The notes beneath the pieces are model-generated. The model saw only the letters and a list, made by a program, of their open reading frames with translations. It made no database searches and was not told the DNA's origin. The position numbers and the translations under genes were made by a program. Positions 44,970-55,009 of a stretch of 64,000 nucleotides of DNA are shown in pieces. The stretch spans positions 744,001 to 808,000 of the forward strand of contig NZ_JAFEKF010000002.1 in assembly GCF_016888445.1 (NCBI RefSeq). The letters run 5' to 3'. Each line of letters starts with the position of its first letter. Position 1 is the stretch's first letter. Origin of the DNA: Marinomonas ostreistagni. GTDB taxonomy: Bacteria > Pseudomonadota > Gammaproteobacteria > Pseudomonadales > Marinomonadaceae.

Positions 44970-45200
44970 ATGGCTCGTTTTTTCCGTCGTCGTAAGTTCT
45001 GCCGTTTCAGCGCAGAAGGCGTTAAAGAGATCGACTACAAAGATCTAGACACTCTAAAAGGTTACATCACTGAAACTGGTAAAATCGTACCAAGCCGTAT
45101 TACTGGCACACGTGCGCGTTACCAGCGTCAGCTAGCGACTGCTATCAAACGCGCTCGCTACATTGCTTTGCTTCCTTACACTGACGGTCACTTCAATTAA
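44970..45200 (+). CDS. rpsR: 30S ribosomal protein bS18
   Basis: A 76-aa basic protein matching bS18 over its full length. It opens [23 protein letters not shown] and has the [25 protein letters not shown]-binding segment. It partners bS6, encoded directly upstream. AGGAGATA precedes the start at normal distance. It is co-transcribed with rpsF. Confidence 0.98.
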   Translation: MARFFRRRKFCRFSAEGVKEIDYKDLDTLKGYITETGKIVPSRITGTRARYQRQLATAIKRARYIALLPYTDGHFN

Positions 45201-45222
45201 TAAGTGATAGAAGAAGTACTCC

Positions 45223-46080
45223 ATGAGCGGATTAGCTAACTGGGTCATGAAAAAACGAAGCAATGCTATCATCGCGGTAGCATTGTGTAGCATCATCCCA
45301 GTGATGTTTTGGCTAGGCGCAGCAGTCTTAGGGCTGGTAGTGCTTCGAAAAGGTGTAAAAGACGGAATACCGGTATTTGCTTGGGGTGGTCTACCAGCAC
45401 TTGTGTTGTGGGCGATTCAAGGTGATGCAACAGCGCTGATTGTGCTGATCGATACGTTTATCTTGGCCTATGTGTTAAGAGAAAAAATATCTTGGGCTTG
45501 GGTGATGCTTGGAGCAAGTGTTCTTGCTGTCATGTCGTCCTTGATCCAGCCGCTCATTATGGCGAACTTGCTTGATATGGTTGCAGAACTGATCCAGCAG
45601 GTTTTACAAAATGAAGGCGAGACAGACATTCCTGCCAAGGAAGTGATTGTCGAGCAAGCGGTGATCGCACTGTCTGTGGTGCAGGCGTATGTTGCTGTAG
45701 GTGCGTTATTTTTAGCGCGCAAATGGCAAGCCAGCCTCTACAATCCAGGCGGGTTAAAGCAGGAGTTTCATCAATTTAGACTCCCTTTAGTGTTCGCTTT
45801 GATTCTAGCGGCCATGGTGTTGGTAGGCGAAAGCCTTGGTGGTGCCTTTGAGGTGTTATCAAGAGCGGCGGTACCAGCATTGGTGATACCTGGCCTAGCG
45901 CTTGTGCACGGTGTTCTGGCATTGAAAAAAATTGGGATGGTCGGTCTGGTCCTATTTTATGGGGTTGGCTTCCTACTGTTGAGTGCGTACTTTGCGAATA
46001 TTCTGATCTTCCTAGCGGTGGTCGATAGCATTGTAAACATTCGCGGCAGGCTGCAAACCAAGCCAACCGACATCAATTAA
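45223..46080 (+). CDS. DUF2232-like membrane protein within the ribosomal operon
   Basis: A 285-aa membrane protein with about eight helices, placed between rpsR and rplI. The same position holds a similar-sized membrane protein in Pseudomonas; the family is DUF2232 (YybS-like) by my recollection. Function is unknown. No catalytic motif is evident. A hydrophilic stretch at about residues 126-147 (QNEGETDIPAKEVIVEQ) divides the helices. Its codon use is ordinary, in contrast to the flanking ribosomal genes, so it is likely expressed at a lower level from the same operon. Confidence 0.7.
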   Translation: MSGLANWVMKKRSNAIIAVALCSIIPVMFWLGAAVLGLVVLRKGVKDGIPVFAWGGLPALVLWAIQGDATALIVLIDTFILAYVLREKISWAWVMLGASVLAVMSSLIQPLIMANLLDMVAELIQQVLQNEGETDIPAKEVIVEQAVIALSVVQAYVAVGALFLARKWQASLYNPGGLKQEFHQFRLPLVFALILAAMVLVGESLGGAFEVLSRAAVPALVIPGLALVHGVLALKKIGMVGLVLFYGVGFLLLSAYFANILIFLAVVDSIVNIRGRLQTKPTDIN

Positions 46081-46110
46081 GCTAGTTAATTTATTTTAGA
46101 GGTGATCGAG

Positions 46111-46557
46111 ATGGATGTGATTCTACTCGACAAAGTAGGCAAACTAGGCGGTATCGGTGACGTTGTTGCTGTTAAACCAGGTTTTGCTCGTAACTTTTTG
46201 ATTCCAAACAAAAAAGCTGTGATGGCTACTAAAGCTAACCTAGCTTCTTTTGATGAGCGTCGCGCTGAACTTGAAGCACAAGCAGCTGAGCGTAAATCTG
46301 CTGCTGAAGCTCGTGCTGAAGCTCTGAATGGCCAAACTTTCACTATCACTGCTAACGCTGGTGACGAAGGTAAACTATTCGGTTCTATCGGTACTCGTGA
46401 TATCGCTGATGCGATCAACGCTGCTGGCGTTGAAGTATCTAAGTCAGAAGTTCGTCTTCCTGAAGGTGCTCTACGTAACGTAGGCTCTTACGAAGTTGAC
46501 GTACAAGTTCACTCTGACGTGACAGCTACAGTTTCTTTGGTTGTTGTAGCTCAGTAA
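46111..46557 (+). CDS. rplI: 50S ribosomal protein bL9
   Basis: A 148-aa two-domain ribosomal protein. The N-terminal domain [32 protein letters not shown] binds 23S rRNA, and a long helix leads to the C-terminal domain with [19 protein letters not shown] 46111 has AGAGG eight bases upstream; a GTG at 46102 would add three residues and overlaps the ribosome site. Codon bias is strong. It ends at a strong terminator. Confidence 0.97.
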   Translation: MDVILLDKVGKLGGIGDVVAVKPGFARNFLIPNKKAVMATKANLASFDERRAELEAQAAERKSAAEARAEALNGQTFTITANAGDEGKLFGSIGTRDIADAINAAGVEVSKSEVRLPEGALRNVGSYEVDVQVHSDVTATVSLVVVAQ

Positions 46558-46580
46558 TTTCTTCGAAATTATTGTATAAG

Positions 46581-46611
46581 AAGGGCACTCTATTTAGGGT
46601 GCCCTTTTTTT
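46581..46611 (+). terminator. Terminator of the rpsF-rplI operon
   Basis: AAGGGCAC (46581-46588) pairs with GTGCCCTT (46599-46606), followed by a run of T to 46611. It lies 24 bases after rplI; dnaB starts from its own promoter beyond it. Confidence 0.92.
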
Positions 46612-46715
46612 ATGTCTAGTCCTAGCCAGTGGCGTTTTTTACGCTTGGAATCTTGGCTGTAAAACGTAGAATGTACAGCCTATTATTGTTCAACCCGTCT
46701 ACATGAGAGTGCTCC

Positions 46716-48092
46716 GTGTCCGTAGAAGATTCAGAAGTTTCCGCTATTAAGTTACCGCCTTATTCGATCGAGGCAGAGCGCTCCGTTATCGGCGGCTTGA
46801 TGCTTGATACACAAGCGTGGGACAAGGTGTCCGAACACGTGCTTGCGGACGATTTTTACCGCCCAGAGCACCGTGCTATTTTCGCGGTCATCGCGCGCTT
46901 GGCAGACGATTCTGAACCGATCGATGTAGTGACCATCAGCGAGCGCCTGGACAAACGCGGTGAGCTTGAAGACATCGGTGGCGTGGCCTATCTAATTGAG
47001 ATTGCTGAAGCGACTCCAAGTGCCTCGAACATTGCCTCCTATGCGGAAATCGTACGTGAGCGCTCGCTGTTACGTCGACTAATCAGCACCACCAATGATA
47101 TCTCTAGCCGTGCTTATCACCCAGAAGGGCTGACGGCGGCGGAAGTGCTGGATGAAGCAGAACGTAAGATTTTCCAGATTGCCGAAGGTGGCGAGAAAAA
47201 AGGCGGCCCACGCATTGCCGCCGATATCCTGAGTAAAACCGTCGATAAGATCGACGAGCTGTACCATCAGGAAGGCTCGATTACGGGTCTAAGTACCGGT
47301 TTTACCGACTTGGATGCGATGACGTCCGGCCTACAGCCCTCTGATTTGATCATTGTTGCCGGTCGTCCATCGATGGGTAAGACTACGTTTGCCATGAACC
47401 TAGTGGAAAACGCTGCCATGATCAGCGATTTACCGGTAGTGGTGTTTAGTTTGGAGATGCCTGCAGAGCAGCTGATGATGCGTATGCTGTCATCGCTAGG
47501 GCGCATTGACCAAACACGTATGCGTTCAGGGCAGTTGATCCAAGAAGACTGGGACAAATTGATGTCCGCGGTCAAAATGCTCAAAGATCGTAAGTTATTT
47601 ATCGATGATACCGCCGGTATCAGTCCAACCGAGATGCGTTCGCGCGTGCGCCGAATTGCCCGTGAACACGGTGGTGTTGCCATGGTCATGGTCGACTATT
47701 TGCAGTTGATGCAAATCCCAGGATACAGCGAAGGTCGAACCAATGAGATCTCGGAGATCTCGCGCTCGCTTAAAGCCATCGCCAAAGAAATGAACTGCCC
47801 GATGATTGCCTTGTCCCAGCTTAACCGTAGTCTGGAACAACGCCCGAACAAACGCCCAGTTAACTCGGACTTGCGTGAATCTGGAGCGATCGAGCAGGAC
47901 GCCGACGTGATCTCCTTTGTCTATCGTGATGAGGTCTATCACGAAGATACACCGCACAAAGGGGTGGCTGAGATTATCATTGGTAAGCAGCGTAACGGTC
48001 CGATTGGTACCTGTCGCCTTGCCTTCATCGGTAAGTTCACGCGCTTTGAGGATTTAGCGCCAGATGCTTATCGAGATTTTGCGGAAGAATAG
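46716..48092 (+). CDS. dnaB: Replicative DNA helicase
   Basis: A 458-aa hexameric helicase that unwinds DNA at the replication fork. The N-terminal domain (YSIEAERSVIGGLMLD) binds primase, and the C-terminal RecA-like domain has Walker A GRPSMGKTTFA near residue 215. Walker B VMVDYLQLM and the ALSQLNRSLEQRPNKRP segment follow. The start is GTG 46716 with a weak ribosome site. Downstream of the rplI terminator, it keeps the common rplI-dnaB order. No intein is present. Confidence 0.97.
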   Translation: MSVEDSEVSAIKLPPYSIEAERSVIGGLMLDTQAWDKVSEHVLADDFYRPEHRAIFAVIARLADDSEPIDVVTISERLDKRGELEDIGGVAYLIEIAEATPSASNIASYAEIVRERSLLRRLISTTNDISSRAYHPEGLTAAEVLDEAERKIFQIAEGGEKKGGPRIAADILSKTVDKIDELYHQEGSITGLSTGFTDLDAMTSGLQPSDLIIVAGRPSMGKTTFAMNLVENAAMISDLPVVVFSLEMPAEQLMMRMLSSLGRIDQTRMRSGQLIQEDWDKLMSAVKMLKDRKLFIDDTAGISPTEMRSRVRRIAREHGGVAMVMVDYLQLMQIPGYSEGRTNEISEISRSLKAIAKEMNCPMIALSQLNRSLEQRPNKRPVNSDLRESGAIEQDADVISFVYRDEVYHEDTPHKGVAEIIIGKQRNGPIGTCRLAFIGKFTRFEDLAPDAYRDFAEE

Positions 48093-48178
48093 TGCACTTA
48101 AGCAACGGTTTTTGTTGCGTAAAGTGTATGTAAAACTTAAGGTTAAACCTATAAGTAAAAATTTTAACGAGAGAAGTT

Positions 48179-49741
48179 ATGCGTAAGATGTCTGCTACAA
48201 ACAGGGAGAATGACTTCCCTGCGCACTACACCCTTGTATCCAGTACCGATGTGAAAGGACGAATCACGTTTGTAAACGACGATTTCTGTGCTGTAGCCGG
48301 TTACGAGCGTGAAGAACTGATTGGACAGCCACACAACCTGATCCGCCATCCAGATGTCCCACCCGCTGTGTTTGCGGATATGTGGGAGAACTTGAAAGCC
48401 GGTCGTAGTTGGATGGGGATCGTTAAAAACCGCTGTAAAAATGGCGATCATTACTGGGTCAGTGCCCATGTGAGTCCATTGGTTGATAATGGCAAAGTGA
48501 TTGGCTATGAGTCGGTACGTCAACGCGTAACGAACGATCAGAAGCAGCATGCGCAGTCGGTATACGAGCGTGTCAATGCTGGCAAACATCCGGTGCCAGG
48601 TCTGCCGCGTTTTAAAGGCTGGATGTGGCGTCAAACATGGCTTAACGCGATCTTCTTTGTGATCTTCGGAATCATGGGATTGTTTTCACCATGGTTGTGG
48701 TGGCAGGTATTGTCGCCGATTCTGGCGATAGTCGGTGCGACACTGAACTTGACGCAGCGTCACGCCTTGCGTTCGACCATTGCCAAATTGCCGACCGAAG
48801 CCCATAACACCATCGGGCAGTATTTGTATTTCAAAGCCGTGGGTCCCAATGTAGCGCTAAGTTTCTCGCAACTACACAAAAGTGCCTCGGCCTTTACTTT
48901 TAGGCACCGTTTGATGGTGGGTTCGAAGCAGCTGCAGTACCGTGCACAGCAAGCTAAAGAGAGCGTTACCTCAAATCTTGGTAACTTTAATAAGCAGCGT
49001 GATGGCTTCCGTGCCGTGGTATCGGCCAGCTCGCAGTTGCAATCCAGTGTCAATCAAATTGCTGATCACGTACGTATTGCGGCAGAAGACACGGCCTCGG
49101 TAGAAGAGAAAGCGAAACACAGTCGTGATAAAGCGCGTCACACCGGTGAAACCATGCAGAAGGTATACGCTGAAGTAAACTCTGCCAAAGGCGTGGTTGA
49201 GGATTTGGCGCGTCAGAGCGATAAGATCAACGGTTTGGTCAATTCGATCAGCGACATCGCAGAGCAGACCAACTTGTTGGCACTAAACGCAGCGATCGAG
49301 TCGGCCCGTGCTGGTGAAGCGGGCCGAGGTTTTGCTGTGGTCGCAGACGAAGTACGTGCCTTGGCGATCCGTACGCAAGATGCGACGCAAAGCATTCACG
49401 ATACGACTGAAGAGTTAAAGCGTAATACCCAAGCTGTTTTAGAGGCGATCGACAAAGGTGCTACGGTTGCTAATGAAGGGGTAGAGGGCGTCTCAGAAGT
49501 GGCGGAAAGTATGAACGCCATTGAGCAAGCTATCCACCATATTGTTGAAATGACTGCGCAAATTAATTCTGCCACCGCCGAGCAGGCGCAAGTAGCGACC
49601 TCGTTGAGTGATCAAATGAACGATGTGGATCAGTTGAGTATCGAGAGTATTGAACGCGCTGAAAACATTGTGACCAACATTGCCTCGATCGAAGAAGAAG
49701 CCTACGAGCAAGGCAACCTTGCTGAGCGTATGAAGCAGTAA
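48179..49741 (+). CDS. Aer-like PAS chemoreceptor
   Basis: A 520-aa methyl-accepting chemotaxis protein of the Aer type. A PAS domain (about 18-125) contains [33 protein letters not shown], the FAD-binding signature of aerotaxis receptors. Two hydrophobic segments (about 152-170 and 173-190) anchor it, followed by the signalling coiled coil with the tip motif [32 protein letters not shown]. No periplasmic sensor domain exists, as for Aer. It would sense redox state and signal to CheA. It is monocistronic with its own terminator. Two in-frame ATGs (48179, 48188) are possible starts. Confidence 0.9.
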   Translation: MRKMSATNRENDFPAHYTLVSSTDVKGRITFVNDDFCAVAGYEREELIGQPHNLIRHPDVPPAVFADMWENLKAGRSWMGIVKNRCKNGDHYWVSAHVSPLVDNGKVIGYESVRQRVTNDQKQHAQSVYERVNAGKHPVPGLPRFKGWMWRQTWLNAIFFVIFGIMGLFSPWLWWQVLSPILAIVGATLNLTQRHALRSTIAKLPTEAHNTIGQYLYFKAVGPNVALSFSQLHKSASAFTFRHRLMVGSKQLQYRAQQAKESVTSNLGNFNKQRDGFRAVVSASSQLQSSVNQIADHVRIAAEDTASVEEKAKHSRDKARHTGETMQKVYAEVNSAKGVVEDLARQSDKINGLVNSISDIAEQTNLLALNAAIESARAGEAGRGFAVVADEVRALAIRTQDATQSIHDTTEELKRNTQAVLEAIDKGATVANEGVEGVSEVAESMNAIEQAIHHIVEMTAQINSATAEQAQVATSLSDQMNDVDQLSIESIERAENIVTNIASIEEEAYEQGNLAERMKQ

Positions 49742-49765
49742 TAACACGATTGACCTTTTCACGTT

Positions 49766-49793
49766 AAAAGCCGAGCAAATGCTCGGCTTTTTT
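49766..49793. terminator. Bidirectional terminator between chemoreceptor gene and bioA
   Basis: AAAA, GCCGAGC (49770-49776), AAAT loop, GCTCGGC (49781-49787), TTTTTT, placed between two convergent genes. Confidence 0.92.
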
Positions 49794-49814
49794 GTGGCTA
49801 GGCGATGGTCAATG

Positions 49815-51092
49815 TTAGGCGTTAAAGTGTTGCTCAATCACACGATAAATCGCTTTGCCTAAGGTGTGAATCTGTGCTTCGCTGATGATGTAAGGTGGCA
49901 TCAAATAAATAAGTTTGCCAAACGGGCGCACCCAAACCCCTTGCTCGACAAATAAAGGCTGAATGTCGTGCAAACTCACCGACTCGTGGAGCTCAACCAC
50001 GCCGATAGCGCCCAAGCAACGTACACTGCTGACTTGTGCTAAGGCTTCACAAGGTGTCAGCGCTTGTTCTAACCAGGTGTGTATTTGTCCGACTTTGTGC
50101 TCGATATCGTAGCTTTGCACCAAGCTTAAACTAGCATTAGCCGCGGAACAGGCAAGGGCGTTACCCATGAACGTTGGACCATGCATAAACACACCGCCAT
50201 CAGAGCTAATGCCCAGTGCGACTTTGTCGCTGGTGATGGTCGCCGCGAGGGTGATGTACCCCCCTGTTAATGCCTTACCCAAACACATAATATCCGGCTC
50301 GATTTGACTGTGTTCGGTGGCAAATAGTTTACCAGTACGGCCGAAGCCGGTGGCGATCTCATCAAAGATGAGCAGAATATCGAACTCATCACACAGCGCG
50401 CGCAGAGCATCTAAATAGGCCGGATTATAAAAGCGCATGCCGCCAGCATTTTGCACCACAGGTTCAATAATAAAGCCTGCCAGTTGCTCATGTTGTTCTT
50501 CAAAAAGCGCTCGAATGCTGTCGAGGTAATCTTGATCGACCGGCGCATCAAGGCCGGTAGGCGGTGGCGCAACAAAGTATTGCGGTGTCAGGGCCTGATT
50601 GAACATGCTGTGCATGCCGTTGACGGGATCACATACCGACATGGCGGCAAAGGTATCACCATGGTAGCCCGAACGTGGTGTAGCAAAGTGCTGCTTACTA
50701 GTTTTGCCTTGTGTATGCCAATACTGAATGGCCATTTTTAGCGCCACTTCCACCGATACCGAGCCCGAATCTGAGAAAAATACGCGTGTCAGTGAGTCGG
50801 GCGTCATAGCGACCAGCTTTTGAGCTAATTCGATCGCTGGCTGATGTGTCAATCCGCCAAACATGACATGGGCAAACTGGTCGACTTGGTTATGAATCGC
50901 CTGATTGATATCGGGATGGTTGTAACCATGGATAACGCTCCACCATGATGACATGCCGTCAATCAGCTGGCGGCCATCGGCCAATTGAATATGACAGCCA
51001 TTGGCTCCTTCCACCACGTAGTGAGGAGTTGGGTGGCTCATGGACGTGTAAGGGTGCCACAGTAGCTGTTTATCCAGCTCAGTAAGCGCCAT
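49815..51092 (-). CDS. bioA: Adenosylmethionine-8-amino-7-oxononanoate aminotransferase
   Basis: A 425-aa PLP enzyme converting KAPA to DAPA in biotin synthesis, with SAM as amino donor. The N-terminal LLWHPYTSMSHP and GMSSWWSVIHGYNHP are BioA-specific, and the PLP lysine is Lys273 in CLGKALTGGY (E. coli Lys274). Start 51092 (ATG) gives the family length; the frame also extends six residues to a TTG at 51110. It is separated from the other bio genes by comF and lies on the opposite strand. It follows comF at 102 bases, so comF-bioA may be co-transcribed. Confidence 0.95.
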   Translation of the reverse strand: MALTELDKQLLWHPYTSMSHPTPHYVVEGANGCHIQLADGRQLIDGMSSWWSVIHGYNHPDINQAIHNQVDQFAHVMFGGLTHQPAIELAQKLVAMTPDSLTRVFFSDSGSVSVEVALKMAIQYWHTQGKTSKQHFATPRSGYHGDTFAAMSVCDPVNGMHSMFNQALTPQYFVAPPPTGLDAPVDQDYLDSIRALFEEQHEQLAGFIIEPVVQNAGGMRFYNPAYLDALRALCDEFDILLIFDEIATGFGRTGKLFATEHSQIEPDIMCLGKALTGGYITLAATITSDKVALGISSDGGVFMHGPTFMGNALACSAANASLSLVQSYDIEHKVGQIHTWLEQALTPCEALAQVSSVRCLGAIGVVELHESVSLHDIQPLFVEQGVWVRPFGKLIYLMPPYIISEAQIHTLGKAIYRVIEQHFNA

Positions 51093-51194
51093 GTATTCAT
51101 CTTGGGTCAAGGGACACCTCGGCTACGTAATCAATAAAGACGGCGATACTAGCCAAAATAAAAATGAAGCGCAAAATTGGTGCGGATCATAATA

Positions 51195-51929
51195 TCAGAA
51201 TAGATCGCCGGTTTGCTCTGGCGTACGTGCCAAGGCCCATACCGTGACCCGTTCTGCACCGGCGAGTTTAAGTGCTTGGCTACAAGCCTGAATGGTACTG
51301 CCAGTGGTTATGATGTCATCGATCAGTACCACGTGTTGCGGGACAGTAGTGGCGATATGAAACTGCTTGTGGCTCAGTTTAGTACGTTCTTTACGGCCAA
51401 GGTTATGTTGCGCCTGTCCAGGATTACGACGCTCTATCGTGAGTATTTGGCCGGTGTTGGGATGGTGTTTACGCAGTAAAGCGATGAGTTGCTGACGCAT
51501 AAAGTCGGTCTGACAAAAGCCGCGCTGTTTTAAGGAGCTTTCGCTGGTGGGCACAATCGCCCAGTGGCTGGCCAGTTCAGATTGCTCGAGGATTTGCTCG
51601 GTCAGCAGCTCAATCAAGGGTCGTAGCAAGTGTGGCTGCTGCTCAAACTTAGCTTTACTGATCATCATGCGACACAGACCTTCGTACTGCAGTGGGGCGA
51701 TCACTTGGTCAAAGGCTGGCTGACTGCGCTGGCATTCGCCGCATTCTTCAATATAAATCGGCGTCGGTCTGGCGCAGCGCTGACAGTGGCAAACGTTGTC
51801 TGACAGTAGTGTGCGGCAGTGGTTGCAGAGCGTACCTTCACCGCGAAAGTCGCAAATATAGCATTGGTTGAATAATAGACTTTTGTAAACTTGCTTGAGC
51901 TTGTCAGTTGACAGATTGGGTAGGGTCAT
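51195..51929 (-). CDS. comF: ComF family phosphoribosyltransferase-like protein
   Basis: A 244-aa protein with N-terminal zinc-finger pairs (Cys23/26/35/38, then a second set including Cys49/52/63/66) and a C-terminal type I phosphoribosyltransferase domain. The latter's PRPP loop is [13 protein letters not shown]. ComF/GntX proteins take part in DNA uptake for transformation or for DNA as a nutrient. Adjacency of comF to bio genes is seen in several gammaproteobacteria. ATG 51929 is chosen because the longer start at 51977 would run into the bioB ribosome site. Its first codons overlap the bioB control region. Confidence 0.85.
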   Translation of the reverse strand: MTLPNLSTDKLKQVYKSLLFNQCYICDFRGEGTLCNHCRTLLSDNVCHCQRCARPTPIYIEECGECQRSQPAFDQVIAPLQYEGLCRMMISKAKFEQQPHLLRPLIELLTEQILEQSELASHWAIVPTSESSLKQRGFCQTDFMRQQLIALLRKHHPNTGQILTIERRNPGQAQHNLGRKERTKLSHKQFHIATTVPQHVVLIDDIITTGSTIQACSQALKLAGAERVTVWALARTPEQTGDLF

Positions 51930-51935
51930 TAGTAT
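51883..51935 (+). promoter_or_regulatory. bioB promoter with overlapping candidate BirA operator
   Basis: Half-sites TTGTAAAC (51883-51890) and GTTGACAG (51907-51914), 16 bases apart, resemble the BirA operator TTGTAAACC-N14/15-GGTTTACAA; the left is perfect and the right has two mismatches. The right half includes a perfect -35 TTGACA (51908-51913). A TAGTAT (-10, 4 of 6) follows after 16 bases at 51930-51935. Biotinoyl-AMP-bound BirA here would block the promoter. The operator lies inside the comF coding start. No operator was seen upstream of bioA. Confidence 0.5.
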
Positions 51936-51978
51936 TGCGTTCCTTGCAACAGTTAATTTTAAAGATGGAGCCTTCAAG

Positions 51979-53025
51979 GTGAATATTGCGACTCAACCTC
52001 GATATGACTGGACCAGCCCGGAAGTTCAGGCATTGTTTGATATGCCGTTTATGGATTTGCTCTTCCATGCGCAAACCGTCCACCGTGCCAATTTTGCCCC
52101 CAATCAAGTTCAGGTGAGTACGTTATTGTCCATCAAAACGGGTGCCTGTCCAGAGGATTGTAAGTACTGTCCACAAAGTGGCCACTACAATACCGAGCTT
52201 GAAAAAGAAAAGCTGATGGAAGTTCAAAAGGTACTGGAAGAAGCGAAGCTTGCCAAAGACAGTGGCGCGACGCGCTTTTGTATGGGCGCGGCGTGGAAGC
52301 ATCCATCGCAAAAAGATTTCCCGTATGTATTGGAAATGATCAAGGGTGTTAAACAGCTGGGTTTAGAGTCTTGTGTCACCTTGGGTACGCTAAACAAAGA
52401 GCAGGCCCAGCAATTGGCAGATGTAGGTTTGGATTACTACAACCACAACCTTGATACGTCACCAGAATACTACGATAGCATTATCACGACGCGCTCCTAC
52501 CAGCAGCGCTTAGACACGCTATCTCATGTGCGTGACACCGGTGTAAAACTTTGCTGTGGCGGCATCATGGGGATGGGCGAAGAGCAAAAAGACCGTGTCG
52601 GTCTATTGCGTGAATTGGCGAAAATGACACCTCACCCAGAGAGTGTGCCAATCAACATGTTGGTAAAAGTCGAAGGTACGCCATTGGAAAATGTCGATGA
52701 CTTGGATGAGTTCGAGTTTATTCGTACCATCGCGGTGGCGCGTATTTTGATGCCGACCTCACACGTTCGTCTGTCAGCGGGTCGACAAGGCATGAGCGAG
52801 CAGACGCAAGCGCTATGCTTTATGGCGGGTGCGAACTCTATTTTCTACGGCGAAAAATTGCTGACAACGGGCAACCCTGAAGCGGATCGCGACCGTATGT
52901 TGTTTGAAAAGCTGGGCATCGAGCCAGAGCAGCGTCATGATGTATCCGATGAAGCGGTAGCAGAAGCGATTACCGCGCAGGCGCAAGCGCAAGAAGAAGC
53001 GAAATTTTTCTACGATGCCAGCTAA
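51979..53025 (+). CDS. bioB: Biotin synthase
   Basis: A 348-aa radical SAM enzyme inserting sulfur into dethiobiotin, the last step of biotin synthesis. The cluster cysteines are Cys57, Cys61 and Cys64 in CPEDCKYC, followed by the second-cluster cysteines in the CMGAAWK and [10 protein letters not shown] segments. The start is GTG 51979, with GGAG eight bases upstream; upstream residues of the longer frame are not homologous. It is first in bioBFHCD and overlaps bioF by 11 bases. Confidence 0.97.
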   Translation: MNIATQPRYDWTSPEVQALFDMPFMDLLFHAQTVHRANFAPNQVQVSTLLSIKTGACPEDCKYCPQSGHYNTELEKEKLMEVQKVLEEAKLAKDSGATRFCMGAAWKHPSQKDFPYVLEMIKGVKQLGLESCVTLGTLNKEQAQQLADVGLDYYNHNLDTSPEYYDSIITTRSYQQRLDTLSHVRDTGVKLCCGGIMGMGEEQKDRVGLLRELAKMTPHPESVPINMLVKVEGTPLENVDDLDEFEFIRTIAVARILMPTSHVRLSAGRQGMSEQTQALCFMAGANSIFYGEKLLTTGNPEADRDRMLFEKLGIEPEQRHDVSDEAVAEAITAQAQAQEEAKFFYDAS

Positions 53026-54196
53026 CACTCCTGCATGGGTGACCACGGCGCTCGTTGAACGTCGTGCACAGCACCTATGGCGTCAAGTAGAAGCGGCACA
53101 AAGCCCGCAATCCGTGCAGCTTACGGTAGCGGGTCAATCTTATTTATCCTTTTGTTCCAATGACTATCTAGGCCTGGCGAATCACCCAGCGCTAAAACAA
53201 GCCATGGCTGATGCGGCTCATACTTATGGTGTGGGCAGTGGTGCATCGCATCTTGTGTGTGGTCATTTGGATATCCATCAGCGCTTAGAAGAAGCGCTAG
53301 CTGAGTGGCTGGGCTACGAGCGTGTGCTCTTATTCAGCACTGGCTATATGGCTAACTTGGCTCTGATCTCCGCGCTAGGTGATAAACAGCGCCCGATTTT
53401 GATGGATAAGCTAAACCATGCTTCCCTGATTGATGGTGCGCGCTTATCTGAAGCGCCGTTTCGACGCTATTTGCACAACGATGTCACGAGTGCTGCAAAG
53501 CATATGCAGCGCTTGGATCAGGCTGGGATTTTAGCCACTGATGGCATTTTTAGTATGGATGGCGATATGGCGCCATTGTCCGACTTAGCTAAGCTCGCAC
53601 AGCAACGTGATTGGCTGATGATGGTCGATGATGCCCATGGCCTAGGTTGCCTTGGTGAACAAGGGCGTGGCTGTTTGGCGTTATGTGATTTAGACGATGC
53701 CCAAGTGCCGTTGTTAATGGGCACATTTGGTAAGGCTTTTGGTGTCGCAGGGGCATTCGTCGCCTGCTCCAATGATTTAGCCGATTATCTGACGCAATTT
53801 GCGCGCCCGTTTATCTACACAACGGCCATGTCGCCTGCTGTCGCGGCGACGGTGTTGCGCAGTCTTGAATTAATTCGCTCCGATGAAGGTGAGCGCCGTC
53901 GTACCCAGTTGGCCGCTAATATTGCTTTACTTAAGCAACGGGCTGCGACTTGGCCATTTGCCTTGATGGCGTCAAACAGTGCGATTCAGCCGATTTTAAT
54001 TGGCCCAAGTGATGCAACGCTTAAACTAAGCGATGCGTTGGCAGAAGCTGGGATATTGTGTAAAGCGATCCGTCCGCCGACAGTGCCGCCTAATACGGCT
54101 CGACTACGCATTACGTTGAGTGCTGATCACAGCCTTGAGGACGTAACGCGTTTGTGTGATACCCTAGAGACCATCTTTAACCAAGTCTCAAAGTGA
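53015..54196 (+). CDS. bioF: 8-amino-7-oxononanoate synthase
   Basis: A 393-aa PLP enzyme that condenses pimeloyl-ACP with L-alanine to [44 protein letters not shown], the aspartate of [16 protein letters not shown] and the PLP lysine Lys240 in [13 protein letters not shown] are present. It starts inside the last codons of bioB. It is the second gene of the operon; bioH follows six bases after the stop. Confidence 0.95.
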   Translation: MPANTPAWVTTALVERRAQHLWRQVEAAQSPQSVQLTVAGQSYLSFCSNDYLGLANHPALKQAMADAAHTYGVGSGASHLVCGHLDIHQRLEEALAEWLGYERVLLFSTGYMANLALISALGDKQRPILMDKLNHASLIDGARLSEAPFRRYLHNDVTSAAKHMQRLDQAGILATDGIFSMDGDMAPLSDLAKLAQQRDWLMMVDDAHGLGCLGEQGRGCLALCDLDDAQVPLLMGTFGKAFGVAGAFVACSNDLADYLTQFARPFIYTTAMSPAVAATVLRSLELIRSDEGERRRTQLAANIALLKQRAATWPFALMASNSAIQPILIGPSDATLKLSDALAEAGILCKAIRPPTVPPNTARLRITLSADHSLEDVTRLCDTLETIFNQVSK

Positions 54197-54202
54197 TTAA
54201 GT

Positions 54203-55009
54203 ATGCGAACTCCCATTGAAACCGAAACGTTTGGGGATCCAAGCCTTCCCGCGGTCTTTGTTGTCTCGGGTTGGGCGATGCCCAAGGAAGTCTTTCATGA
54301 CCTCGCGAAGGCCCTTAGTCAGCAGTTTTATGTCGTTTTAGCCAACTTGCCAGGCGTATCCGCGGATGCCAAATGGCACAAACGTAATCGCTTTGGCCCT
54401 AACTACGATATTGATGCACTGGCAGAGCAATTGATTCGCGCGGCCCCTAAGCCATGTTGGTGGATTGGTTGGTCGCTTGGCGGCATGATTGCACAGTATG
54501 TTGCAGCGCGCCGTTCAAGCTGTGTTAAAGGTGTTATCAGTATCGCCAGTGCACCCAAGTTTGTCGCCAGTGAAGACTGGTCTGCAGGCATGGCTGCGAC
54601 GACTTACCAAGGCTTTTTTGAGTTAGTGAAGCAAGCGCCAGAAAAAGGTTTCCGTCGTTTTGTTTCGCTCCAAGCTCAAGGTACTGACGACACCAAGGCG
54701 CTAACCAAAACACTGCTGGCGTTGCAGCCAAAAGAGTTGATCGATCCAGAAGCATTAGTGCGTGGACTTAGCTTACTTGAGAGCTTGGATGTACGCCGCG
54801 AAATCGAATTGCTGGATGTGCCCAATTTACATCTGTTTGGCGCTCAAGATGCCTTGCTCGATACTCATGCGGTCATTGAGGCATTGCCGAGTAATGCTCT
54901 GCAAACGGTGTTGAGTTTGCCTGATTGTGCTCATCAGCCTTTTCTAGAAGATCTGCCATCGGTGGTGGCAACCATTGGTCAATACATGAATGACAACTCC
55001 TTCGACTGA
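54203..55009 (+). CDS. bioH: Pimeloyl-ACP methyl ester carboxylesterase
   Basis: A 268-aa alpha/beta hydrolase. It removes the methyl ester from pimeloyl-ACP, releasing it to BioF after BioC-led synthesis. The catalytic triad can be placed as Ser91 in GWSLGG, Asp216 in GAQDALLD and His244 in CAHQPF, matching the E. coli pattern. It overlaps bioC by 20 bases. Having bioH inside the operon, rather than elsewhere as in E. coli, is common in Pseudomonas-like bacteria. Confidence 0.9.
   Translation: MRTPIETETFGDPSLPAVFVVSGWAMPKEVFHDLAKALSQQFYVVLANLPGVSADAKWHKRNRFGPNYDIDALAEQLIRAAPKPCWWIGWSLGGMIAQYVAARRSSCVKGVISIASAPKFVASEDWSAGMAATTYQGFFELVKQAPEKGFRRFVSLQAQGTDDTKALTKTLLALQPKELIDPEALVRGLSLLESLDVRREIELLDVPNLHLFGAQDALLDTHAVIEALPSNALQTVLSLPDCAHQPFLEDLPSVVATIGQYMNDNSFD

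Noticed and set aside
51930..51977. Longer comF start at 51977
   Set aside because: It would add 16 residues reading across the bioB promoter and ribosome site, and ComF homology begins after the ATG at 51929.
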